Of a DNA stretch of 64,000 bases, positions 49,405 through 59,003 are shown piece after piece. Within the stretch, counting starts at the first letter, position 1. Each line of letters opens with the position of its first letter. The translations under genes and the position numbers were made by a program. Below the pieces are notes generated by a model. That model saw only the letters and a list, made by a program, of their open reading frames with translations. It was not told the origin of the DNA and ran no database searches. This DNA comes from Callorhinus ursinus (taxonomy: Eukaryota; Chordata; Mammalia; Carnivora; Otariidae), in assembly GCF_003265705.1 (NCBI RefSeq), contig NW_020312968.1, forward strand, positions 4,711,184-4,775,183, given 5' to 3'.

Positions 49405-49747
49405 GAGGGACTTCTTCCAGGGGTGTCAGGGCTATGGTGAGGGAAGGGGCTTGGACTAAGGCATACAATTCAGCCCCTTGAGCTGACTATCCAGCTAGTA
49501 ATGCCTTAGGTTCTAGGACTTTAGTGGTTGTGGTTACTGCATAACCTGCTTTCCGGGCACCCTCTTGTAGGTAACAGCTGCCATCGCTGAATAGTGTGAG
49601 CTCTGGATTCTTTATGGCTTGATCCCGCAGATATGGACGGCTTGCGTAGACTTCATCAGTTACCTCAGAGCAGTCATGGTCTGGTTCTCCCTCTTCCATG
49701 GGGAGAAAGGTTGCTGGGTTTAATGTCTTTACTGTTTCGAAGGTGAC
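49405..49747 (-). repeat. Chimeric duplication of RNase H sequence inside integrase
   Basis: 49405-49451 is identical to 50535-50581 (47 bp), and 49455-49747 closely matches 50879-51171. The copy therefore joins two RNase H-region segments with about 297 bp removed. It keeps the residues LFSDGSCY where the main copy has LFSVGSSY. It lies between the IN core and the IN C-terminal domain. Confidence 0.88.
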
Positions 49748-52700
49748 TCAGGCACGGGGGAGTCCATCCATATATTAATTTGAATGGGGAGAAACCTAAT
49801 GTCCCAGGCGTGCAGCAAGCACATAGGAGAGCTAGGGGTAGCTGATCTGGCCACGGGAGGTTAGTCTCCTGACATAACTTTGCTAAGGTTCCCTTGAGGA
49901 TGTGATTCATTCACTCTACTTTCCCTGAACTTTGGGGCCAGTAGGCAGTGTGGAGTCTCCAGGTGATGTTGAGAGATTTGGTCAAGACCTGTACAATGTC
50001 TGCCACAAAAGCGGGTCCATTGTCACTATGGATTGTTAATGGTAGACCAGACTGGGCCATGATCTCCCACAAGAGGACTTTAGCTACTTCCCAGCTTTAC
50101 TCTGTCCTAGTCGGGAAGGCTTCGATGCATCCAGAGTATGTGCATACTATTACTAGGAGATATCTGAACCTGCTGCTCGGCCGCACATCTGTGAAGTCTA
50201 CCTCTAGATCTTCAAAGGGGGTTGCTCCCATCCTCTGGACACCTCACGGGGGCTGTGGTGCAGACCGAGCATTATTTTCAGCACATGTTATGCATCGTCC
50301 ACTGCTGGCAGCTGACTGATGTAGTAGTGCTTCTTGAGAAGGGCCTCTAATACAGTTTTTTCCAGATGAGTGAGTTGGTGGTGTTCCTTGACTAGATGCC
50401 CTTCAGTTGCTGTTGGAACAAAGACATGCCCATCTGGCACCATTCACCATCCCTTTTCAGTCAGGGTGGCCCCTCAGCCATGGCAGCCCCCTCAGCCATG
50501 GCCCATTCTTTTTCCTTTTTAGTGTAACTGGGCTGAGGGACTTCTTCCAGGGGTGTCAGGGCTATGGTGAGGGAAGGGGCTCTTCCCATGTCCTCACTGG
50601 CTGCAGTCTTGGTTGCCTCATCTGCCAGACGATTTCCCCATGCTATGGCGTTGTCTCCTTTCTGGTGTCCCTTACAGTGCAGGATTGCTACTTCCTTTGG
50701 TAGCCAGATGGCTTTGAGGGGTCTCAGTATCTCCTCCCTGTTTTTGATAGCTTTTCCTGTGGTCGTTAGGAGGCCCCTTTCCTTGTAGATGGCTCCATGT
50801 ATATGTACAGTAGCGAAGGCATACTGAGAGTCAGTATAGATGTTGACTTGCTTGCCTTCACCAAGGATGAGGGCTCAGACTAAGGCATACAATTCAGCCC
50901 CTTGAGCTGACCATCCATCTGGTAATGCCTTGGCTTCTAGGACTTTAGTGGTTGTGGTTACTGCATAACCCGCTTTCTGGGCACCCTTTTGTGGGTAACT
51001 GCTGCCAACGCTGAACAGCGTGAGCTCTGGACTCTTTATGGCTTGATCCCACAGATCTGAACGGCTCGTGTAGACTTCATCAGTTACCTCGGAGCAGTCA
51101 TGGTCTGGTTCTCCCTCTTCCGTGGGGAGAAAGGTTGCTGGATTTAATGTCTTTACTGTTTCAAGGGTGACACGTGGGTTTTCGCAGAGGAGCCCTTGGT
51201 ATTGTGCTAGCTGAGAGTTGGAAAGGAAGCGGTGCCCCTGTGCATTCATGAGGGACACAACTGCATGAGGGACCTTGACATTAAGTTCTTGCCCCAGGGT
51301 GAGTTTGTCCACATCCTTGATGAGTAGAACTGTGGCTGACAGCGCCCTGAAGCATGATGGCCATCCTGCTGCCATGGGGTCCAGCTTCTTTGACAGATAT
51401 GTCACCGGCCATTGCCAGGACCCAACAGTCTGGGTGAGTACCCTGAGTGCTATTTTTTCCTTTTCATGCACAGAGATTGAAGGGTTTTTCTACATCTGGT
51501 AGGCCCAGGGCTGGAGTCTGCCCCAGGGCGGTCTTTATCTTTGTGAAGGCAGCTTCTGCTTCCTTAGTCCAGGCAGGGGGTTCTCGATCTGGTCCCCCTA
51601 AGAGATCATAGAGGGGTCTTGCTATTGCCGAGAAGCCAGGGATCCAGATGTGGCAGAATCCTGCAGCCCCCAGGAATGCTCATGGGCCCCTTTTTGTCTG
51701 GAGCTGTGGCAGGGAGATGATGACTTTCTTTCTCTCTGGCCCTAGTTCTCTCTTCCCTTGGGTGAGGAGGAAACCAAGATATCGGACCTGTTGTTGGCAG
51801 ATTTGTGCCTTCTTCCATGAGACTCAGTATCCCAAGTCTGACAGGAGCTGTAGGCGGGCCTTTGTGCCTTTTGTGCGGACTTCTTGTGTGTCACTGGCGA
51901 GGAGGAGGTCATCCACATACTGGAGGAGGGTGCATCGTGTGGCCTCTCTTGGGAAGCTGGCAAGTGCTTCCCCAAAGAGGGTTGGTGAGTTTTTAAACCC
52001 CTGCAGGAGGTGCATCCAAGTCAGTTGCATCTGGCGCCCTGTATCAGCTTCATTCCATCAAAGGCAAACAGTGGCTGGCTCTGGGGAGCTAAGTGGAGGC
52101 AAAAGAAGGCATCCTTTAAATCTAGGCAAGTGAACCATCTGGCCAACCCTGGGATATGGCTGAGAAGGGTGTATGGATTTGGGACCACCAGGTACAGAGA
52201 GATGGTCACCTTGTTGATGGCCTGCAGGTCTTGAACTGGTTGGTATCCCCCTCCTGGCTTCTTGACTGGCAGGAGTGGGGTATTACAGGCCGACTGGCAC
52301 TCGACTAGAATACCCGCTTCTTTGAGTTTGGCCAGATGTTCTTGGATGCCAATCTTAGCTTCTTGTGGAAGGGGGTATTGCCTTTGCCTCTGAGGTTGGG
52401 CTCCTGGGATCAGTTCAACAATGATAGGGGCCTGATTCCAGGCTAGTCCAGGTGGGTTGTCTTCAGCCCATACTGAAGGGAAGGTGAGTCTGAACTCTGG
52501 CGGGCTGCTCGGTTGAGCCTGGGCACAGAATAGCTTCCATTCTTCTTCCCTCATCGTGGTAATCGCTAGTACCAGAGACCCCATCTCCTCTTGCCTTGGG
52601 TTTAATCGGAGGCTGTGTCCAATGGGCTCAAAGATTATCTGAGCCCCAAGCTTGGAGAGCATGTCTCGGCCCAGGATGGAGATGGGGCAATCAGGTAGAT

Positions 52701-52946
52701 AAAGGAATTCATGTTGGACCTTGTGGCCCCCAAGTTCACCTGGCGAGCCTGGCAAAAGGGCTGTTGTATCGCCTGCATCCTGGTGGCCCCAAAGATGGTC
52801 GCAGTCCTTTTGCTGAAAGGGGCCACTGGGGAGGTGACAACAGAGTGCTTGGCCCCAGTATCAACCATAAAAGTCACTGGTTGGCCCCCTATTTTCATTC
52901 TGACCATGGGCTCATGGGGGCCAAGGAGGAGAGAGCCCGGCTCCCC

Positions 52947-52949
52947 TCA
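52947..52949 (-). other. Gag-pro boundary stop codon (TGA), likely read-through position
   Basis: The frame of the nucleocapsid knuckle runs to SE-TGA-GEPGS and then, in the same frame, into the protease with GGQPVTFMVDTGA. A single stop followed by G, with gag and pro in one frame, is the gammaretroviral suppression layout. Usually that stop is TAG, but here it is TGA. An additional TAA lies in the same frame just after the knuckle (…ECPNQ). Confidence 0.7.
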
Positions 52950-54497
52950 TTCTGAGTCTATTCCTTCAAGGCCTGTGAGGTCCTCCTCTTGGGGTTCTTC
53001 CTTGTAGAGGCTGGGCTTCTGAGACTTTTACTGGTTGGGACATTCATTTTTCCAATGCCCTTTCTCCTTACAGTAGGCACATTGATCCTTTGCCAAGGGG
53101 GTTCTGGGTCTCCCCCTTTCGGTGGTCGGGATCTCCCCACCTTGTGTCATCCTTTTCTTTCAGGGCAGTGGCGAGGAGGCTGACCTTCTTTTTCATCTTT
53201 TTGTCAGCTTCCCTTTTGGCTGTGACCTCCCTGTTCATGTATACCTTATTGGCAATCTCTGTTAGCTGGGTGATGTTCATCCCAGGGAAACCCTCTAGTT
53301 TCTGAAGGTTTTTTCTGATGTCTGGGGCTGCCTGAGCCATGAAGGAGGTGTTTACCATCTGTTGGCTTTCCTGTGCCTCAGGGTCAAATGGAGTGTATAT
53401 CCTGTAGGCTTCACATAGTCTTCTGCAGTAGTCCCTGGGGGCCTCCCCTGGTTGTTGAGTGACCAAGGATACCTTAGTCATGTTCATGGGTTTCTTAACT
53501 CCTGCCTGGATTCCCCAGAGGAGGGCCCCCTTGTATTGGCGAATGTGGGCTTGTCCTTCATCCATGGTAAAGACCCATGCTGGGCGCTCCTTGGGTGCGG
53601 CTGTGTTAGCCCAGGCAGTAGGGTTGATGACTCCCACTGGTGCGTGCTCTTCTAGGCACTGCTGTGCTCCTCTCATTATTTTCCTCCTCTCTTCTGTGTT
53701 AAACAGGGTGCGGAATAATTATTGGCAGTCTTCCCAGGTCGGCCGATGAGTCTGGAAGAGGGATTCCATGAGGTCTACCATAGCCTGTGGTTTCTCAGAG
53801 TAGGAAGGAGTGTTGTGTTTCCAGTTGAGGAGGTCAGTGGTGGAGAAAGGTTGATAATACATCATGGAACAACCGGGTTGGACTGTCCCCTCTTCATCAC
53901 ACCTCTCGGGTTCCCGCGTCTCTCATACCAGCATTTGGAGGGCGCTTGGGCCTGGCCTGGGGCACAGCCTGGCTGCTGGTCCTGGAGAGAGTGGATCCTC
54001 CAGGACTGGGGTTGTGGGGAGACTGATGGCAGTGGAGTGTCTGGAACTGGGGGTGCAGAACTTTGGGGTTCATATGGTGGAGGCAGGATCAGTTCTTCTT
54101 CGGGATCTCCCACTAGAATCTGTAGAGGCTGGGGCCTCTGTCAGTCTTCTTTGGGCTTCTTGGATGAGGCGACTAAGACCCCGGCCTGTCCCTGCCTAAT
54201 ACAAGTGAATCGCACCCAAGGGGGAAGATTCTGGGCAATTCCTAGCTGGGAGTCAATGTACGGGAACTGGTCGGGGTGTCTTTGTTCTCCTGTTACGACT
54301 CGCCACACTCAATGGATCGTTGGGACATCCAACGTCCCTTCTGAAGGCCACCTGAATTTAAAGGTGGGCCATTCCAATTCACATAGGGTTTTCAGTTTGC
54401 CGGGATTCATCCTGACTCCATAGTCTCCCGAGAACCCCTTCTTGAAATCTTTGAACATGGTCTCAAGGACTGTGGGTTTACTCTGCCTTGACCCCAT
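52950..54497 (-). pseudogene. Provirus gag relic
   Basis: The start ATG at 54497-54495 gives MGSRQSKPTVLETMFKDF, a matrix N-terminus with the glycine needed for myristoylation. A stop falls at 54309-54311. The middle part (53862-54113) has the PPPYEP late-domain motif in a proline-rich stretch. The capsid C-terminal half is open for 202 codons (53068-53676), with QQPGEAPRDYCRRLCEAYR as the major-homology-like area. The nucleocapsid has one CCHC knuckle, [14 protein letters not shown] (about 53040-53085), one frame off the capsid ORF. Defective. Confidence 0.87.
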
Positions 54498-55160
54498 GGT
54501 GATGTTCCCATGTGCAATGGTACAGAGACAGACCAAGGGGGTGGGGTGCCTCCTGAGGTGAGGAGACCAATCAGATGCCCATCTGGCTGTGTCCTGAAGG
54601 AGATTAGGTGAGGCTTAGCCATAGCGGTGTCAGCGTTGTGACTTACAATCAGAAACTATTCTGACGCCACCCTAGACTGTATGCCTTTCACCACGGAATT
54701 GCAGACAGGCCCAGTCAGACTCCATAGGCTTCTGGGGACCTTAAGGGTGACTGCCTGTGGAGCCACAGAATCAGTTTGCCTGGTGGTAGTCAGGTAGGAC
54801 GGCACACTCACTCACATATTCACTCCAGAGGTTATTACACTTCCTCCCTGGGAATCCCTACCTGTGAGACCTCTAAGAGGTCTCTAGGAGGTGATCAGGC
54901 TCCCCTTCCACCCCAATGGGTGGGTCTGTCTAGGTCTGGGGCCCTAGGTCTTACTGTGACCCGATGTCGGGACCGGGTCCTCACCTGCCAAGTCTCCTCA
55001 AGTCTGGCAGGAACAGCAGAGCAGGGCCCGTCTAAAGCGACCGGGCGGGAGACTGCCGAATATCAGGCAGGGTGCACCTTCTCCCTTACGATCTCTCATT
55101 CCGTCACCACCCTGCCGTTGCCCCCAAACCGGTGGCAACAATGGGCCACCGCGGTTTGGT
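54498..55160 (-). other. Proviral 5' leader
   Basis: Non-coding stretch of about 660 bases between primer binding site and gag start. It would hold the splice donor and packaging signal, neither of which I can place with confidence. Short ORFs here are not supported. Confidence 0.6.
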
Positions 55161-55178
55161 TTCCCGGTCAGGGAACCA
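55161..55178 (-). other. Primer binding site for tRNA-Glu
   Basis: The plus strand 'ttcccggtcagggaacca' equals the 3' terminal 18 nt of mammalian tRNA-Glu including CCA, so the viral strand is fully complementary. It lies 2 nt from the LTR edge, the usual gammaretroviral spacing. Glu priming is the defining feature of ERV-E-type elements. Confidence 0.9.
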
Positions 55179-55180
55179 AA

Positions 55181-55475
55181 CGTTACAGAACCTGGACTGG
55201 ATCGCCCGACGGAAGAACCAAGCAGCACCCAGAGATCTTAGAGGATAGGAGGTTTATTTAATGCTGGCAGGCTCAGAGGAGAATGATCTCAAAGGTCTGA
55301 GCCCTGAGCACAAACAAAGGGGGTAATTTATACACTTCTACTTCCGCATACTTGGCACTTTTGGTGCATGTGTGATGCGGGGCAAGGAGAAGAACCCGGA
55401 AGAGCCCCAGGGCAGGGACTGGGACTCCCTTGGTGACTCGGTCAGCCATCTTAGGACACAGATTTTTCCCCTTCA
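55181..55475 (-). repeat. 5' LTR of the provirus
   Basis: Viral sense TGAAGGGG to TAACG: the terminal CA has become CG by one change. TATAAA lies at 55328-55333 and AATAAA at 55253-55258 (minus strand). About 295 bp. Differs from the 3' LTR at about 40 positions by my count. Confidence 0.92.
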
Positions 55476-55602
55476 CAAACCCTACAGATATTGTTCCACT
55501 ATGGCATTTATTGCTGTTCTAGTGCTTTACCAAAAGTTCCTCCTTTCATTTTTGATTGTCTAGAATTCATAATTGAGGAATATTTTAAAGGAGAGTGCTC
55601 AG

Positions 55603-55726
55603 GCCCCACATTGGGCTCCCTGCTCGGCGGGAAGCCTGCTTCTCCCTCTCCTGTTCCCCCACTTGTGTTCCCTCTCTTGCTGTGTCTCTCTCTGTCAAAT
55701 AAAATCTTAAAAAAAAAAAAAAGAAA
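55603..55726 (+). mobile_element. 5'-truncated CAN SINE
   Basis: Begins mid-body at 'gccccacattgggctccctg' and ends in poly-A. TSD agtgctcag at 55594-55602 and 55727-55735. Confidence 0.9.
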
Positions 55727-55823
55727 AGTGCTCAGTTCCTGTATTTCTTCAGCTCTTGCTTGGTGGCATTGTCTCTCTCTTGCCTTTACACATGAACAAA
55801 ACTTGACTGGGAATAATATTCTT

Positions 55824-56020
55824 TTTTTTTTTTTAAAGATTTTATTTATTTATTTGAGAGAGAGAATGAGAGACAGAGAGCATGAGAAGGAGGAGGGTGA
55901 GAAGGAGAAGCAGACTCTCTGCTGAGCAGGGAGCCTGATGTGACACTCGATCCCCGGACTCCAGGATCATGACCTGAGCCGAAGGCAGTTGCTTAACCAA
56001 CTGAGCCACCCAGGCGCCCC
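55824..56020 (-). mobile_element. CAN SINE, subfamily B, next to the gap
   Basis: TSD gggaataatattctt at 55809-55823 and 56021-56035. Complete. Confidence 0.94.
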
Positions 56021-56035
56021 GGGAATAATATTCTT

Positions 56036-56152
56036 CTTTTTTTTTTTTNNNNNNNNNNNNNNNNNNNNNNNNNNNNNNNNNNNNNNNNNNNNNNNNNNNN
56101 NNNNNNNNNNNNNNNNNNNNNNNNNNNNNNNNNNNNNNNNNNNNNNNNCCCC
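56036..56152 (-). mobile_element. Second CAN SINE, mostly hidden by the gap
   Basis: After the second target copy comes poly-T (start of a minus-strand SINE), then N, then 'cccc' (a SINE end) and a third target copy gggaataatatcctt (56153-56167). The visible edges are exactly those of a SINE. Confidence 0.8.
56049..56148. other. Assembly gap of 100 N
   Basis: Exactly 100 N, a conventional placeholder length. The true missing sequence is probably about 180-190 bases of SINE. Confidence 0.97.
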
Positions 56153-56438
56153 GGGAATAATATCCTTGATATAACTTTTTCCCTCTTAGAATCTTTTAGG
56201 CATTATTCTAAGTAAAACACAAATAAAAGAAAACTGCTTAAAAGTGATAAATATCGTGCTAAATAAACAAACAAAAAGGCTGAAGCATTTTTTCGTAAAA
56301 TCAAAAACAATATAAAAAGGTACAGTATCGTTATTATTCAACATTGTTTTGCATTCCTGAAAATACAGTTGATCCTTGAATAATGAAGGGGTTAGCGGTG
56401 CCAACCTTCATACAGGCAAAAATCTGTGTGTACTTTTT

Positions 56439-56627
56439 TTTTTAAAGATTTTATTTATTTGACAGAGAAAGACACAGCAAGAGAGGGATCACAAGCAGGG
56501 GGAGTGGAAGAGGGAGAAGCAGGCTTCTGCCGAGCAGGGAGCCTGATGCGGGGCTCAATCCCAGGACCCTGGGATCATGACCTGTGCGGAAGGCAGACAC
56601 TTAATGACTGAGCCACCCAGGCACCCC
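56439..56627 (-). mobile_element. CAN SINE, subfamily A, in DNA transposon
   Basis: TSD 'aatctgtgtgtacttttt' (56421-56438 and 56628-56645), perfect. Confidence 0.95.
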
Positions 56628-56812
56628 AATCTGTGTGTACTTTTTAGCTCCACAAAAACTTAACTGCTGATGACCTACTGTTGATCGGAAACCTTACCGA
56701 TAACAGAAAGAATTGATTAACGTATTTTGTATTTTGTGTGTATTATATACTGTATGCTTCTAATAAAGTAAGCTAAAGAAAAGAAAATGTTATTGAGAAA
56801 ATCACAAGGAAG

Positions 56813-57026
56813 GGGCACCTGGGTGGCTCAGTCGTTAAGCGTCTGCCTTCGGCTCAGGTCATGATCCCAGGGTCCTGGGATTGAGCCCCACATCGGGCTC
56901 CCTGCTTGGTGGGAAGCCTGCTTCTCCCTCTCTTGCTCCCCCTGCTTGTATTCCTGCTCTCACTGTCTCTCTCTCTCTCTCTCTGTCAAATAAATAAATA
57001 AAATCTTTAAAAAAAAGAAAAGAAAA
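56813..57026 (+). mobile_element. CAN SINE, subfamily A, in DNA transposon
   Basis: TSD gaaaatcacaaggaa (56797-56811) against gaaaatcacagggaa (57027-57041). Tail extended by aaaag units. Confidence 0.94.
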
Positions 57027-57280
57027 GAAAATCACAGGGAAGGTAAAACACATTTACAGTGCTGTATTATATTTATCGAAAACATCTGCATATAAGTGGA
57101 CCCACCAGTTTAAACCCATGTTGTTCAAGGGTCAACTATACAAAAAAATGAAATAAAAATAGTGAACTACTGAATCAATTTCTAGAGAAATTAAGAGCAA
57201 TGCAGAACGTCCATCATCACTATTTTATTTCAAAAATTTTCTGGAGGTTTCAACTCTTCCCACTGATTATTTTGTTTTAT

Positions 57281-57363
57281 AGCCTATTGAGCATCCAAAC
57301 CAAAGGATGAAAAGAAAATCAAACTGTTGTGAAATTCTAGAAAAGTGGTAACAAATAAAAGCT
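57281..57363 (+). repeat. 83-bp inverted repeat, left arm
   Basis: Reverse complement of 58227-58309 with about 3 mismatches. Begins agcctattgagcatccaaac and ends caaataaaagct. Sharp ends on both sides. Confidence 0.93.
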
Positions 57364-58226
57364 AAATAACATGCTTTTCTTACTATTTCTTGGTTAGCTT
57401 TAGGTATTATGTTTTGATGCCTCACACGGAAGGTAAGGGTTTAACTCTTTTACCACCTCCAGCACACTTAGACACTCATTTTCCCACAGAGATGTGTTAT
57501 ATATAAGCTTGGTTAGTTCAGTATTCAGGATTTACAGTGTCATGACTAAATAAATGCTATTCACAGGTGAGTTATGCAGTATACTATGATTACTTTCCCT
57601 CATTTGCATAGAAAAGGAAAATATAGTATACTATGATTTTTTCTTTTCCTGAAATTAATAATTGCTTTTTATTGCTTGCTCAGTTTTTTGTTTAGGTATT
57701 TATTAGTATTTTAAACCCAAACTCTCCCCAAACTGGTCATTTATTTTCAATATGTTCTAAGAATTTTATGACCTACAAATTATTGAAGAAAATGTCCCTG
57801 CATTTTCCAGGCCTGCTTAAGTAGGCCTCATTGGACCTGCTATGCAGTTCTCATCTTGGCTCCCCAATTACTGCTATCCTGTGGATTCTCTTCACTTTTC
57901 CTTGTACTGGATTTCATTCCCTGAATACCAAGCTTTCCTAGGCTTGGTTTATTCCTTTGTTTTTGTAGAGCCAATCCTCTAGTAGCCTCTTAGGAAGGGG
58001 AGGATGGGGAAAGAATATTGGGATCTTGGACACCTAAAAATGTCTTTATTTAATCTTACATTTTATAGTCTAGCTGGATTTTTTAATTTTAGATTGGAAA
58101 TAACTTTCCCCCCAAATTTTGAAGTCATTGGACTATTGTCTTCTAGCTCCCAATATTGCTGTTGAGATATTTAATGATCTGATTCTTCAGTTTTTGCATG
58201 ATGTTTCTCTCTTGAAAGCTTGTAGG

Positions 58227-58309
58227 AGCTTTTATTTGTTACCACTTTTCTAGAATTTCATAACAGTTTGACTTTCTTTTCATCCTTTAGTTTGGATGCT
58301 CAATAGGCT
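58227..58309 (-). repeat. 83-bp inverted repeat, right arm
   Basis: Partner of 57281-57363. It sits within the antisense old L1, so it is probably the source and the left arm the copy. Confidence 0.93.
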
Positions 58310-58435
58310 CATTCAATCTGGAAATTTAGACTCTTGTATTCTAGGAAAAGGTTTTGAATTTGTTTTTTGATAATGTCTTTGACTCTGGCTTTTCTCTTCT
58401 ATCTTGACTTCTTGGTCTGGTCTCCTAATTTTCTT

Positions 58436-58636
58436 CCTTTTTTTTTTTTAAGATTTTATTTATTTATTTGACAGAGAGAGACAGTGAGAGAGGGAACACA
58501 AACAGGGGGAGTGGGAGAGGGAGAAGCAGGCTTCCCGCAGAGCAGGGAGCCAGTCGTGGGGCTCGATCCCAGGACCCTGGCATCATGACCTGAGCCAAAG
58601 GCAGATGCCTAATCACTGAGCCATCCAGGCGCCCCA
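58436..58636 (-). mobile_element. CAN SINE, subfamily A
   Basis: TSD 'ggtctcctaattttctt' (58419-58435 and 58637-58653), perfect. Confidence 0.95.
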
Positions 58637-58827
58637 GGTCTCCTAATTTTCTTAGTCTTTCCATCCATTTTTTCACATCATTGTCTTTTCATCTTACTTT
58701 TTGCAAGATTTTTTTCAACTTTATCTTCTAACCATCCTGTTAATTTTTTTATTTCTGGTACCACACTTAATTATTAAGAGTTTTTGTTTGTTCTCAGAAG
58801 TCTCCCTTTAGAAATAATCCTATTCTT

Positions 58828-59003
58828 TTCTTTGTCTTTTTTTCTTTTGATAGTACAAGCAGGGGGTGTGGCAGGCAGAGGGAGAGGGAGAAGCAGACTC
58901 CCCGCTGATCAGTGAGCCCATTGGGACTCCATCCCAGGACCCTGGGATCATGACCCCAGCCAAAGGCAGTCACTTAACCGACTGAGCCACCTAGGTGCTC
59001 CAA
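58828..59003 (-). mobile_element. CAN SINE with altered tail
   Basis: The usual 'gattttatttattt' block is missing, and the body starts at 'agtacaagcagggggtgtgg'. TSD aaataatcctattctt (58812-58827 and 59004-59019), perfect. Confidence 0.88.

Larger units (their letters stand above)
49033..52949 (-). pseudogene. Provirus pro-pol relic (PR, RT, RNase H, IN)
   Basis: In viral order: PR with MVDTGAKHSVV (about 52851-52868) and ILGRDML; RT with LPVKKPGGGYQPVQDLQAIN, CLDLKDAF and the catalytic YVDD (51908-51919); connection domain; RNase H with FSVGSS, a second acidic block DSQYAF and HCKGHQKGD (50875-50580); IN core decayed (50530-49750); IN C-terminal domain (49248-49033) with VVLTTPTALKVSGVTPWVHH. 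Several frameshifts and stops break the frame. An extra chimeric RNase H piece (49405-49747) sits inside IN. The stop TAA at 49035-49033 overlaps the env ATG. Confidence 0.88.
46678..55475 (-). mobile_element. Gammaretrovirus-like (ERV-E-like) provirus, defective
   Basis: A complete proviral layout on the minus strand: 5' LTR 55181-55475, primer binding site 55161-55178, leader, gag, pro-pol, env, polypurine tract, 3' LTR 46678-46973. It is flanked by the 4-bp target duplication CAAA (46674-46677 and 55476-55479). Class I gammaretroviral traits are the PPPY late motif, a single CCHC knuckle, YVDD reverse transcriptase, an integrase GPY-type C-terminus and a TM protein with the gammaretroviral conserved stretch. 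All genes carry stops and frameshifts, and a SINE splits env. The two LTRs differ at roughly one base in seven or eight by eye, so the insertion is old. It is not able to make infectious virus. Confidence 0.93.
56367..57139 (+). mobile_element. Tigger-type (MER2-like) DNA transposon with two SINEs inside
   Basis: Ends 'cagttgatccttgaa' and 'ttcaagggtcaacta' are inverted repeats flanked by TA-type sites. Internal text 'aaaacttaactgctgatgac' and 'aataaagtaagctaaagaaa' match the MER2 family as I remember it. No transposase frame. Split by SINEs at 56439 and 56813. Confidence 0.8.

Noticed and set aside
51648..52133. 161-codon plus-strand ORF
   Set aside because: Antisense of the reverse transcriptase region, with no domain of its own.
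53722..54423. 233-codon plus-strand ORF
   Set aside because: Antisense shadow of the provirus gag. The minus strand here holds PPPY and matrix sequence.
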